Assembly: GCA_900291925.1 (NCBI GenBank)
Contig: UWYS01000017.1
Location: 192,001-256,000 of the forward strand
Source of the DNA: Thecaphora thlaspeos
Taxonomy: Eukaryota; Basidiomycota; Ustilaginomycetes; Urocystidales; Glomosporiaceae
DNA length: 64,000 nucleotides
Direction of reading: 5' to 3'
Shown: in pieces, positions 1 to 10,426 of the stretch
How positions within the stretch are numbered: the first letter of the stretch is position 1
Layout: every line of letters starts with the position of its first letter
The notes under the pieces: generated by a model
What the model was told of the DNA's origin: nothing
What the model saw: the letters and a program-made list of their open reading frames with translations, nothing else
The model's database searches: none
Position numbers and translations under genes: made by a program

Positions 1-690
1 ACAAAAAGACACCAATTTTCAAGAGTTTCCACACCTTGAGGAGGCTGCAGTTGCCAAATGGGCCAAGATTGAGCCAGCAGTGATCCAGAAGTCCATCAAG
101 ACTATGCCCAAGTAATTGAAGGTGGTCATTGCAGCAAAGGGCAGTGTCACACAGTATTAGAGCCAAATAAGATTGGGGTACAAGGAAGTAGGAAATGATG
201 TGTGTGTTTGTACAGGAAAAACAAAGGGCTCAATGTTGTTCTATTGGAGATCTGAGACTATCATTAGAGCAGTGTTATTGTAAGTTTTTGATTGATACCA
301 GGTAATGATTGCTACATTGAGCACTGGCTGTAACAAGAAAGGTCCAAGTCAGGTCAACAAAGAAGCAATGTGTTTTTGGAGCAACTTCCAGAAAAAAATC
401 CCTTTCAGTGGAAAAGCAGTCAAATCAAGATTTTAAAGGGCTGTTATGATAGCTGAGAAGCAGATCTCTCCAACGGTGGTTGTTTGACATCATTCCAAGA
501 GTATTGCATGCAGCAGAAAATATACAAGCTAAAAACAAGGCAGAGGTTCATAATTGACTCAGCCATCACAAGAGACCCAAAAAATGCAATTTGCTCTCCT
601 GGCATCAACATGCATTGTTTTGAGATGTTGCTTGTACCATTAGACAACCGTTAGAAAGCTCTGAAGCACAGCTTCCCAATAGTATAAGTT
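1..690. mobile_element. CpG-poor relic, probably decayed DNA transposon
   Basis: The stretch is much more A/T-rich than the rest of the window and contains almost no CG dinucleotides (I see them only near 472 and 648). CpG-rich sequence resumes abruptly after about 700. A short reading frame near 30-115 (EEAAVAKWAKIEP, then VIQKSIKTMPK, then a stop) resembles the tail of pogo/Tigger DDE transposases, where a tryptophan and an 'IxxSF'-like motif recur. No long ORF survives. It is probably the edge of an old element that begins outside the window; the family assignment is tentative. Confidence 0.4.
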
Positions 691-1429
691 ACATTGCCAC
701 AGCGCTGTTTTACATTGAGAGAGCAGTGCTTGTTTCTCAAAAGAGCGGTTGCTGTCATTTACTGCGGCCGAAAATGGACGCGACTGTATGCCCATGGCAT
801 TAACGAGTGTGCTTTTGACCTCGCCCCGTGGGTCGTCCTTGGCGGCGGCCTGGAGGAAGATCTCCTGACAATCACCGCTCAGTGGATTGAGTTGCCTCTG
901 GCGTGCCAGGCGCTACACAAGGAGGCTCCCGGTGGCGTTGCCTTGGACCGCGTGGAGGCTGACACCCACGGGGACACGGACATCGATCGTCCAGGAGTAC
1001 TACCCTACTCACACCGCCGGCAACCCTACGAGCCCAGTCGCCGCCTAGGCCATCGACACCGCCAAGCGCACCCACCCTGCAATTCCAAGCACGACACACA
1101 AATTGGAGGCCCCAGGGGGACGAATGGGTCTGTACGTCATCACCCCTGGCTTCGCCTGAGCGCAGAGTGTGAAGAATGGGATTTTTAATTTTTAATTTTT
1201 TGGGTGTTGCTACACGACTCTGCCATCGTCGACGAGCCGATTCAGCGCGATACATGCATGGAGGAAAGGACGTGAGGTAGTGGTGATGCTGCGGGAGAAC
1301 GATGGAGGAGTTGTGTCAAGAACATCCAAGAGTGGTATTATCGTACGAAGACAGACGTCAAGCTAACGCGAGAGCAGGGGGGGGGGGGGGGCATGGAGGC
1401 GCGTGCAAAAGACGACGGCCGAAACCCAT
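691..1429. other. Intergenic, no gene recognised
   Basis: An open frame of 164 codons (694-1188) has no recognisable domain and is probably chance. Near 1182-1202 there is an A/T-rich TTTTTAA iteration, and at 1377-1391 a run of 15 G, 39 bp from the RPL5 stop codon. The 3' UTR and polyadenylation site of RPL5 should lie here. Confidence 0.5.
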
Positions 1430-2603
1430 TTAGAGGTCGGCGGCGGACTTGAAGGCCTTAATCTGGGCTTGAATTTTGGCCTTGCGCTGCTCGTAAGTGA
1501 GCTTGGTCTGCTTGTACTTCTTGGACTCGGCCGACCAGTCCTTGCTCTTGTCGCTGGGCTTGAACGAGGGGTCCTCGCGGATGGCCGCATAGGCGTTCTC
1601 ATAGATTTCCTCGAGGTCGTCGCTGCCGACACCGAGGCTAAGCAGCTTGCTGAACGCCTTCTTAAACCTCTCGTCATCCTCTTCTTCGAGCGATTCCATG
1701 TACTCGGCAACGTGGCCGCCGAAAATGTAGGAGCGGAGGAGCTCGGCATCGAGCTCCTTGGACTCGGGGTCGTAGCCGGGGAAGCGCTTCTCGGAGTGAG
1801 GGATGAAGATGCCGCCGTCCGAGGCACCCTTGAGGGCGCCAAAGACACGCGAACCGGTCGAGGTGCGCTTGAGACCGACGTCGAGGTAGCACTTGAAGGG
1901 ACGGGGCTCGTCGTCGCCGAGGGCCTCAGTCTCGGTCATCTCACCGGTGGGCTCGGTGACACCCTCATACTTGTCGGCGAGACCGAGAATTGTGAGAGCG
2001 CGGCGAGCGACGAGGAGGCCGGTCGCGTAGGCGGCAGTCCAGTTGGCAAGGCCGGACTGGATTCCGTAGCGAGGGAGCTCCTTGGAGGAAGCCTGTGTGA
2101 GGACAACATCGCCCTGGATCTTGGCAGAGACGATCTGGCAAGTGACGTACTTGTTCGAGAAGCGGACGACGAGGCGGTACTTGGGGGCGTTGTACTTGTT
2201 CTTGGCCTGCGACACAAGGCGCTTGCGGGCGTAGTAGTCGGTCCTGCCCTCCCTCCTGCGGCGGTACTTGACCTGGTAGCGCGAGAAGTAGGCGCTCGAC
2301 TTGACAGTCTTGACGAAAGGCTGTTGTGAAGCGGGCGAGAGGTGGACGGATATTGCAAAAGCATATGTGTCGGGTCAGACGGCCTTCCAGAGACGTCCTC
2401 CAAGGTCTTTCCCTTGTCCCTCCAAATTTTGACCACCTTTCGCCATCAATTGATGGCATTCGTGTCAACGACACACGACTCCTCGGGCGAATCGAACAAC
2501 CGTCCGCACGCTCAATCCGATCCAATACAGCCGACGCGATGCCGTCGTCGTCATCGAAACGCGGGTCGGCGTTGTACTGACAGCTGCGACTGCTACTCAC
2601 CAT
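1430..2603 (-). CDS. RPL5: 60S ribosomal protein L5 (uL18)
   Basis: Encodes the ribosomal protein that binds 5S rRNA and enters the large subunit as the 5S RNP with uL5. Exons are 2603-2601 and 2320-1430 (297 aa, the same length as yeast Rpl5). The first coding exon is the ATG alone. A GTGAGT donor follows at 2600 and the acceptor is at 2321, giving the start [12 protein letters not shown]. Family hallmarks are the N-terminal [20 protein letters not shown] block, the TPKY-like [11 protein letters not shown] motif, ELPRYGI, and the internal [14 protein letters not shown] segment. The protein ends in a basic tail ([13 protein letters not shown]). It is head-to-head with RPL15 across about 1 kb, consistent with a shared ribosomal-protein promoter region. 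The 280 bp intron is long for this window. The identification is secure; the 3-nt exon is inferred from the family N-terminus and the splice signals. Confidence 0.97.
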
Positions 2604-3624
2604 CTTGGAGTTCTTGACGGGGGGAAATGCGGCAAGGTGCTTGGTGGTCGGTGGGGAGAAAGGGCCGGCCGTGGAATGTGGTCAGGCAGCGCGGCAGCGG
2701 CCTCGGCAGCAGCTGGCCTGACTCTCGAGGCTGACACCCTAGGCTGGGGCCTTCCCTTTCTGGGCTGCCAAGAAGGCGTGCGTTGCTTCGGTGCCGAAAA
2801 TACCCTTCCTAAAACCCTCGGCCGATCGTCACCTGACGAGAGCGGCAAGTCGAGGGCTGACCGAGGGCCCTCTCGATTTCGACTTTCGAATTTGTCTTGG
2901 CGCAAATTTGCGGTTGCGAGAGCGGCGGAGCCGAGGATCGGAGCCAGAGCCAGAGCCAGACCCGATGTGCCAGGGCCAGGGCGAGTCAGGCCCTGGCGCG
3001 GCGCGGCGCTCGTCGCCGTCGCCGTCGTCGTCGTTGCACCCTACCTTTACGCCTTCCTCCTTCTGTCCCCCCATCTCTCCGATCCCCTAACCTCCTCAAG
3101 AAGCAGTTCAAGGTGAGGCGTCACATATCCACGGTCCGATACGAGCTTCAGCTTTGAACGGGCACAGGCTAGCCTACACAGCTTCCGTCGCCGCACCCTT
3201 TTCCCGAAGAGCTTCCGACTTCTTCGGATGGGCCTAGTAGGAGAGTGATGCGGACCTCGTTTTCCAGGTTGAGAGGCGGAAGCCGTCGTAGTTCAGTCTG
3301 GACCCAAACGACTTCGGGCAGGCTGTGCAGTCCTCTCTCCCTTGTGCTGCTGAGGATGGCACGACACCGGCACCAAGGAAGACCAACGATACCGACGGCC
3401 AGCGACTCCGACGACCAACCACGATGACGACGGCAGCTTGGTCCTTGCTTTGCCCTTCTCCGTTCCCGGTTCACACGACTGCTTGAGAGCTCGTGCTGAC
3501 TGCTCGGATTGCATACCGGTTCGCCCCTCCTGCATCGCTGCATCTGGTTCGCGTCCCTTGCTGCTTGTCCTCGCTCTCCCTGCCCCCTTCCTCTTCTGTT
3601 TCCTGCCGCTGACACGAACAACAG
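2604..3624. promoter_or_regulatory. Shared RPL5/RPL15 divergent promoter and RPL15 leader intron
   Basis: The region separates the two divergent ribosomal protein genes. On the plus strand a consensus donor follows CAGTTCAAG at 3113/3114 (GTGAGG). A branch-like CTGAC at 3609 and an AG at 3623-3624 directly abut the RPL15 ATG. I infer a roughly 510 bp intron in the RPL15 5' UTR. The first part (2604-3100) is GC-rich, with no TATA box that I could find. Confidence 0.4.
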
Positions 3625-4350
3625 ATGGGTGCCTACAAGTACATTGAGGAGCTCCACAAGAAGAAGCAGAGCGATGTCCTCCGCTTCCTTCTCCGCGTCA
3701 GGTGAATTGTCCGAGCAGGCCAGCCAGACATCAACGACGGATGATTCAAGTGTACTCATGCCCTGCCCTGTCCCCTCTGTTCCTATTGATTGGCTGGTCC
3801 TCGTCCCTCTAGGTGCTGGGAGTACCGCCAGCTGAACGTCATCCACCGCGCTTCGCGCCCGTCGCGACCGGACAAGGCCCGCCGCCTTGGCTACAAGGCC
3901 AAGCAGGGATACGTCATCTACCGTATCCGTGTCCGCCGCGGTAACCGCAAGAAGCCGGCGCCCAAGGGTGCCACGTACGGCAAGCCGGTCCACCAGGGTG
4001 TCAACCAACTCAAGTACCAGCGTTCGCTCCGCGCGACGGCCGAGGAGCGCGTCGGACGCAAGTGCGGCAACCTGCGCATCCTCAACTCGTACTGGATCAA
4101 CCAGGATGGTGTATACAAGTACTTCGAGGTCATCTGTGTCGACCCCAACCACAAGGCCATCCGCCGCGACGCCCGTATCAACTGGATTGCCAAGGCTGTC
4201 CACAAGCGGCGCGAGAACCGCGGTCTCACCGCCACTGGCAAGAAGTCGCGCGGTCAGAACAAGGGCCACCGCTTCAACAACACCGCAAAGGGTGGCAAGA
4301 ACTCGGTCATCCGTCACCGTGATACCCTGAACTTGACTCGCTATCGTTGA
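3625..4350 (+). CDS. RPL15: 60S ribosomal protein L15 (eL15)
   Basis: Structural protein of the large ribosomal subunit that binds 25S/28S rRNA. Exons are 3625-3701 and 3813-4350 (204 aa, the exact family length). The protein starts [20 protein letters not shown] and continues through the splice into [17 protein letters not shown]. Further signatures are [49 protein letters not shown] and the basic end [17 protein letters not shown]. The 111 bp intron has a GTGAAT donor and a CTAG acceptor. The ATG follows an acceptor-like AG directly, so a further intron in the 5' UTR is likely. Long antisense ORFs here are shadows of codon bias. Confidence 0.97.
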
Positions 4351-4590
4351 TAGCTGTAGCGTCGTCACGTCGTCTGCAACTCTTTGTGGTCGTCTGCGGC
4401 AGCTGGTCTCGGTCCTGCGTATTGGGTTTCCTCTCACATGCCCTCCATCGCCCTGTATAGCATCATGTCACTTCCTAGCAAAAATTCCTGCAAGCACAGT
4501 AACGGCATTCTACAATGCCACTCTCACCAAGCCCAATGCCGTCTGGCTATCGTTCGTGTCGTCGTCCGGTACAGACCGTACACGATGTCG

Positions 4591-4621
<31 letters not shown>

Positions 4622-6463
4622 GGTTGTCGTGCCAACTATGTACTGGCATCTAGTGCCTATGCGGCAGCCGATCTGCCATGAAGTCTCTTGGTAAGGGACT
4701 TATCACTGCCGAGTTGTTGGACCCTGCCTTTGCTCAAATGTCCTCCCCACGCTTGTCCCGAGCCTTGACAACAGTTCTGTCGGCGGCTCGAGGCTTTTGT
4801 CCTTTCTCGTCCCCGCTCTGTCTCCCGACGACTTGCACCGACGGACACGGACGGCACAGCAAGCAAGTCAGTGGCCGAGTCTCTCTCTTTGGCTGTAGTG
4901 AGCAGGACAAATCGAGGTGACGGCAGAGTGTGAAGCCAGAGGAAGCGCAAGAGGGCAAGAGCGAGGGATGGACGGATGGCGCCATGTGTGGCTTGATAAA
5001 GAGTAGTGCCGTGCGATTGGGTCAGCTACGTCCTCTCATCACTCAGTGCAAGGACGGATAATACGAGGAATGACGGAGCCAGAGCGAAGTGAAACGGTGC
5101 GCAGCGCCGCGTCGCCGAAACATTCAAGCGCGACTACCCTCCCTTGCCCCGGCGTCACCAAAGATCGCCGCCTGCTCAACGCTGGCGACAGTAAGGTCGA
5201 GACGCATATCAGTGGCGAGGTTCCCTGAACCCAACACTACCCTATCATGGCTTCGCTCAGAAATCCCACCTGCTGCTTCACCCGCACCCGTCGAACACCC
5301 ATCAAACAGATCGTCATGCGCTTCAGCCGAGGTACCGTCTCGGCCTAGGTCACCCAGACTGCAACTACCGTCGGCCCGGTCCAGCAAGCGACAGCAGCTC
5401 CCGCAACTGAGCCCTTCACCCGTGCCGCATCGAGGAGCTCCTCATCGAGCTTGTGACTCTGGAAGACGACCAACGTGACATCAGCGACAGCCGCAACGAC
5501 GACGACAAACGCAGCATCGACAGTATCTCCACCGACGCCACCGCAGTCAGCAGCGGGCTGGTGGCCCTACACGCCGACATCGTTGGCGGCGTCCGCCTCA
5601 CGGTAACTGCGACAAGCAAGCAATGATGCAGCTACCCAACCCAGCTCCCGGACAGGGTCCCCTGGACCGCTTCGGGAAACACCCATACAGCTGCCTTTGC
5701 GACGGGATCGTAGCGACCATCCTGGCCTGCCGTCAGCTAGGACTAATCCGCTGCTGCCTGACCTGGCTGCAGAACCGCGTCCTCTTCAACTGATGCGGAC
5801 ATGCAACACAGCAGACCCTCCATCACGTTGCGCTTAGCACCTGCTACATGGAGTAATGCACCTGCTTCACGTGCTCCATCTGTCGGGAGGTAGGACATGT
5901 CACAGAGCATCTTGGCTGCTGTCTCTGGTTTCACGTTGAGACGAGAATCGACGTGCGCCCGGCCGTCGCGGGCATGGTCTGCGCAACGATGTAACTGATC
6001 ACGACCTCGGTATGTCTATCCTTTGGACCCCCTAGAACTTCTCACAAGCCCTCCTTAATCTCTCTCTCCCCCTCTCTCCGCGTCACTGCCTCATTAAGAC
6101 ACACTCGCATCGACAGCGCAACGGTTCGCGCTCCTCTTGCCTCGCACGTGTGGACGGGGGAAAGTGGTCCCGCGCTCGAATGAGGAGATCGAAGCGGCGT
6201 GCCCCGAGGGCTCTCGCTTTCAAGCTACTGGAATCGGGAGTTATCAGAGTGAGATTTTGGCGGTGCCAGTAGTGTATGCATACATAGCATGCTGTGCAGC
6301 TGCCCCAGAGCGGCTCTGCGCGAGACGGGGGTGTGACGGATCGAGGGCGTGACGGGGAAGAACAGGCCAAGCCAAGCCTGTGCATCAGCGAGAGGCCTAC
6401 GTAGCCTGGATTGAAAGGGGCTGCAGCCCTGCTTGCTGGCGAGATGCAGCTTGTGCCGTGGTG
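4351..6463. other. Intergenic, no gene supported
   Basis: About 2.1 kb between the RPL15 stop and the NRK stop. It contains a (CGT)n microsatellite at about 4592-4621. Open frames around 5089-5480 are serine/proline/arginine-rich with no domain. A frame near 5840-5900 reads as a weak CxxCxxxxH zinc-knuckle-like string and may be a gag relic, but stops surround it. I see no RNA gene. Confidence 0.45.
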
Positions 6464-7485
6464 TCAAGAAGGGGGCGGGATTCGAGGCAAGGGTGGGCCA
6501 CTGGCGATCTGCTGCCCTGCCCTATTCGGGGCGCGCTGCTCCTTGTCCGCCCCCTTACCGTCCATCAACCGCTCGAGGATGGCCTGGCAGCTTCGTTCCA
6601 CCATCAGGCTCATGGGTATCGACACCTCGGCCTTCTCTTCCGCCTCAACTTCTTCCTGGAGATGTCGTGGTAGATCTTCCGACCTCGTCGCCCGAGCATC
6701 GAGAAGGACCAGGCCAGGTACAGGTGCGCCGTCCGTCTGCTGCTGACCGGTGCTGGACGGGGCCGGTGAGCCGTGGTCTAGGTCGCCGTTCTTGAAGACG
6801 TTGCCATGCGCTTCAACATAGGCTGGCCAAACGACTGTCTCAAAGTAGCCTGGTGGGTCTTGCCATACTGTCCCTTCTGTCGGGCGACGATAGAGTCAGT
6901 ATCTGCTTTAGTGTCGAGGCGAGGAGAGAGCGGGTGGGTACAGGACGTACCGGCAGTAGCGTATCCGTTCCTTTCTTCCCTTCTCTTCTTCAACGTTTCC
7001 ATGTCCGTCCTGAGAAACAGCCTAACGTCCAACGCCTCACTGCATTCCCTGTTGTAGTACAAGAGAAAGCCATCGACAATCACAACATCCGCGCTCCCGT
7101 ATTGCGCTCTTCTCTGTTTGATGACCTGTCTAAATTCTGCCGCCCATCTCTGCGCCTGTGCCGAGGGGATTGGGCAAGCCGGTTGTTTGTTGAGGTGGTC
7201 GTGGCTGCTGAATCCGTCTGGCATCCTGGCCTCGGCCTTGACGTGCCGGAGCGTGGCGAGCATGCGCTCGTAGTCGATGGCGGTGCGAGGTGCATCCCAG
7301 TCTCGTTGGCCGCTGGCGTGCAAGGGAAGGGTTGATTCGAGAGGGGCAAAGTCGTCTTGGTGCAGGATAAAGGACGAGAGCGACGAGGCCGAGAGGATGG
7401 CGAGGAGGTGCTTGGAGAGCGTCGTCTTGCCGCTGCAAGTTGCACCGCCTACGCCGACGATCAGCGGCGAGGCACGGGCGGACAT
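6464..7485 (-). CDS. Nicotinamide riboside kinase (NRK1-like, uridine kinase fold)
   Basis: P-loop kinase that phosphorylates nicotinamide riboside to NMN in the cytosolic NAD salvage pathway. Exons are 7485-6951 and 6876-6464 (315 aa). The 74 bp intron (GTACGT ... CAG) restores the conserved block AEGTVWQDPPGYFETVVWPA, which matches the NRK1 C-terminus far better than the unspliced reading. Walker A is GGATCSGKTTL near residue 14. The substrate region HQDDF follows near residue 42, then DWDAPRTAIDYERML, VVIVDGFLLYYN and the lid RTDMETLKKRREERNGY. The start is set at the ATG in front of ARASPLIVGVGG because NRK proteins begin just before the P-loop; the frame stays open 36 codons further upstream (to 7593). 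An extended Q/E-rich C-terminal tail of about 90 residues is not typical of the family. The end is the first in-frame stop, and a further intron near 6562 is possible. Confidence 0.88.
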
Positions 7486-8043
7486 GTGGGCGAGCAGGAG
7501 CAAGGTGAGCCGAAAGGCGCTGGATGGTAGATAGACACGAGCAGGAGGAGGAGGAAAGGCCGTGCGTGCGTTGGCTGGCCGCGTAATCTTCAACTTGTTG
7601 ATTCAATTCCCTTATTATTTGGTGGAGGGCGGAGGGCGTGCGCCAACTCAAGGTGGCCCGCGCGCCGCCCTCGCGATCCTCGCCTTCCCACCCACTCACT
7701 CTCGCTCCCACCCTTTCTTGCTGCGCAAGAGGGGGTCAAGTCACCGGCCTCCTGGGACTGGTGGGAGGCTCAGAAGGTGCCAGCGTCGATCAGGAACTGT
7801 GGGAAAAGGTCAAAGAGGCAGAACTAGACGGCGAGACGGGCAGGCTCACCCATATCTTCTATCCGGAAAGTTGGCTGATCAAGCTGGGTTGAAGGTCGGC
7901 GTGGGCAGGCGGACGACGACGGCGACGGCGACGACGACGGTAAAGAATAGATTGACGATCACATTGATCCCCTGCAACTTTGCTGGCGTTGCATGTAACA
8001 TCCGCCCAAACGATTCGAGTCTGCCGCTCTGCCTCAGCCTGAC
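7486..8043. other. Intergenic between NRK and TAF8
   Basis: The promoter region of the NRK gene and the 3' end of TAF8, both on the minus strand. It contains a short GAC/GGC trinucleotide tract near 7910-7940. ORFs here have no recognisable domain. Confidence 0.5.
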
Positions 8044-9834
8044 CTACACCTTCCACTTCCTCATCCTCTTGACTCCTCTTCCCACGCCACCACGGCTCGT
8101 CTCGACGCCTCCTGAATTCTTCGCACCGCCGCCGCCGCCGCCGCCTGAGCCGGGCGCGTACCACACATTCTTGTAGTTGACCGCGCCAGGCATCCTCACC
8201 GGCATCCCTCCATCCTCGCCCTGCTCAGCCTCGTTCGTCGCCAGGCCAGGAGAAGCCGCCGCCATCGACCCGCTCCGGCTCCTCGGGACAGCCGCCCCTC
8301 CTGCTCCCGCATTGCCGCGCTGGTTCCAGCCGAAGCCCTGCGACCCAGAGTAGTGGCCTGCTACGCCGACGGCCGAGGGGGTAGGCGGATAGGGCGTCAT
8401 CGGTCCCCCTATTCCCGAAGCCGGCGTGATGGGTGACGCCAGCGGATCGAGCGAGGGAAAGCCGGTGGGCGTCGTCATCGTGTCTCGGCGCGAACGTGGA
8501 AGCGGCGTCATCATGGGCAGTTGTGTCGCCACCGCCGCCGTGTCGATTCCGCCAAGGATGGAAGAGAGCGTGGCGGAGACGCTGTTCTTGTTCTTAAGGC
8601 GTAGCGTCAGACCGGTCCGCGACGGCACCTTGGGCGTAGCAAAGACGCCTTCGGACGTCGCAGAGGCGCTCGTCGTTGCCGCGGCCGCCGAGGAAGAGGA
8701 CGCAGGTGCCGTCGCTGCCACCACTCCTGCTCCGCTGCCGCTTGCGTTGCCGTTGCCGTTGCCATGCGATGGGCGGGGCACTGCCATTGCCTGCGCGGCT
8801 ACGCTGTCGGTCGACTGGATCAGCTTCCGCAGCGAGGCCTCCACCAGCCTGGCGTTGGCCAGCTTACGATTGATGAGGACCAATGGGTTGCTCGCGGCCA
8901 CCGAGCCGCCGGGGCGGTCGGAGGAATAGGCATTGGGCGGATAGGCGGCTGTCTGGATCCAGCAGTGCCTCGGCGGTCGCCCGGGAAGGTGCTTGGGTAT
9001 GACGTGGTCCGCGATCCTTTTCCACGCCCTCTCGCCCTCCTCGAGCGCCGACACGTCGAGCGCCGAGCCGGATGTCGCATCGGCGATTGTCTTCTTTTCG
9101 CGACGTAGACGCCTGGCCTCTGTACGTTGGCGCCGCTGCTGCTTCCGGTGGACCCTTGCCTCGAGAGCGGCCTTGCGGTTGGCGGAGCCGAGACCGCCGT
9201 CCGAGTCGGAGCTGACCGACCAGACGTCCGACGCCTCGTCGCTCTCGGAATCGGAGGGGAGGAAGGACGATGTCGGGTCGGTCCAGCCGTAGCCGTCGTG
9301 CGATCCGTCGTCAGTGTCGATGGTGCGTGCCGATGGTCCAGGAAACGCCGCTCTCGCCTTGTCACTGCCCTTCGCCGTGTGGCTGGGGGGCGGATCTTGC
9401 TGCTTGCGTGCAAAGTGCCTCAGCTCGTGGACGGGGAGGTCGTGCGTCTCGAGGGAGTAGACGAGGTCGCGCGCGGATGGGGCATCGCGGTTTGCCATCT
9501 CGGCGCCATGTGTGGCGGCGGCAAAGATGGAAAGCATGAAGCGTTGGGTGAGGTGGGAGAGCTCGTGTAGTGCGCTGGACGAGGCAGCGTCGAATCCTTG
9601 GCGCTGCGACTGGGCGGCGACGAGCTTGTTGAGCGAGAGCTGGGCGTCGTGGTCTGTAACGTTCGTTGACCAAGCGGCGGGGGGGAGGCAGTAGGTGACG
9701 GGCTTCTGTCGTGGTCGTCGGGAAGACGAGGAGCCTGCGGGTGTCAGCAGCTGCGAGGAGGAGGGTCGTGGATCCATGGCGGGATTCGAGGCTGGCCGGA
9801 GTCGCTGCTGGTGCTGCCGCTGCTGGTCGGACAT
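8044..9834 (-). CDS. TAF8: TFIID subunit TAF8
   Basis: Predicted subunit of general transcription factor TFIID, where TAF8 pairs with TAF10 by a histone fold and links TAF2 to the complex. The product is 596 aa, with no intron apparent. An N-terminal bromo-associated histone fold spans about residues 60-135 (LSLNKLVAAQSQRQGFDAAS, then LHELSHLTQRFMLSIFAAAT and an aligned NRDAPSARDLVYSLE helix). The TAF8 C-terminal motif sits at about 279-300 (IPKHLPGRPPRHCWIQTAAY). Between them lies an acidic/serine patch followed by a basic stretch (HRKQQRRQRTEARRLRREKK). The C-terminal third is low-complexity, rich in Ser, Ala, Gly and Pro. The start is the ATG before SDQQRQHQQ; the frame is open further up to 10416, but that part overlaps the promoter of the divergent phosphatase gene. 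Confidence 0.85.
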   Translation of the reverse strand: MSDQQRQHQQRLRPASNPAMDPRPSSSQLLTPAGSSSSRRPRQKPVTYCLPPAAWSTNVTDHDAQLSLNKLVAAQSQRQGFDAASSSALHELSHLTQRFMLSIFAAATHGAEMANRDAPSARDLVYSLETHDLPVHELRHFARKQQDPPPSHTAKGSDKARAAFPGPSARTIDTDDGSHDGYGWTDPTSSFLPSDSESDEASDVWSVSSDSDGGLGSANRKAALEARVHRKQQRRQRTEARRLRREKKTIADATSGSALDVSALEEGERAWKRIADHVIPKHLPGRPPRHCWIQTAAYPPNAYSSDRPGGSVAASNPLVLINRKLANARLVEASLRKLIQSTDSVAAQAMAVPRPSHGNGNGNASGSGAGVVAATAPASSSSAAAATTSASATSEGVFATPKVPSRTGLTLRLKNKNSVSATLSSILGGIDTAAVATQLPMMTPLPRSRRDTMTTPTGFPSLDPLASPITPASGIGGPMTPYPPTPSAVGVAGHYSGSQGFGWNQRGNAGAGGAAVPRSRSGSMAAASPGLATNEAEQGEDGGMPVRMPGAVNYKNVWYAPGSGGGGGGGAKNSGGVETSRGGVGRGVKRMRKWKV

Positions 9835-10426
9835 GGTACGAGGTGGTGTGCGTCGCCTGTTTTGAAGAGCGCACACTCCGTCTGAGGGCGTGGAGCGGCA
9901 GCAGGGCAGGAGTCCGATGTTGGATGTTGTAAGTGAGCGACCGGATGCCGACGTTGGTGGGTGGTGGTGTTTGACGAGGCGGAGGCGGAGTCGGGAGAGG
10001 GCGACGGTGTGGGCAGTGGCAACAGCAAGCAGCTGCAGCTGCAGCTGCACGGACCCCGGCGGGAAAGCGTCTGTGCTATGCCCCCGATTATTCGGTCGTC
10101 GCCCCGATAGATAGGCTGCTGCCGCTGCCTCCACATCGGCCATCGCCCGTGCAGGCACACGTTCCCACCGCTTCCGTCCTTTCACGTCGTCGTTCATCCT
10201 TCCATCCACCTCGTCACGTATGCTCGCTCGTCTCCGACACGTCATCGCAAGCTCATTCGAATCCTTCGCAACGCTCCCTTCGTTGAGCTCAACAAGACAC
10301 CACTCCTCCGACACCGGCACCGCCCAGTGGACGACATCAGCGCAACGCCGATCGAGCCGCCTCTTTGAGCTTCGCCAGAAGTTCAGCATCAGTAGCAGCA
10401 ACAGTAGCAACCGCAATCACGCCAAC
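9835..10426. promoter_or_regulatory. Divergent promoter region TAF8 / rhodanese phosphatase
   Basis: 592 bp between the two divergent starts. It holds a perfect GCAGCTGCAGCTGCAGCTGC-type iteration near 10027-10047. No TATA box is obvious. Both flanking genes have reading frames that stay open into this interval, so start-site choice is uncertain. Confidence 0.4.

Noticed and set aside
694..1188. 164-codon open frame upstream of RPL5
   Set aside because: It crosses the compositional boundary of the CpG-poor relic, shows no domain and has poor codon bias; likely chance.
1403..2329. 308-codon plus-strand frame opposite RPL5
   Set aside because: Antisense shadow of the strongly biased RPL5 codons; no family resemblance.
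5416..5934. Gag-like zinc knuckle (CSICREVGH) near 5850
   Set aside because: Only a partial C-x2-C-x4-H with stops on both sides and no reverse transcriptase or integrase nearby.
8044..10416. TAF8 extended to 790 residues from the first open codon
   Set aside because: The extra N-terminus overlaps the promoter and first exon of the divergent phosphatase gene, has no conserved feature, and TAF8 proteins begin shortly before the histone fold.
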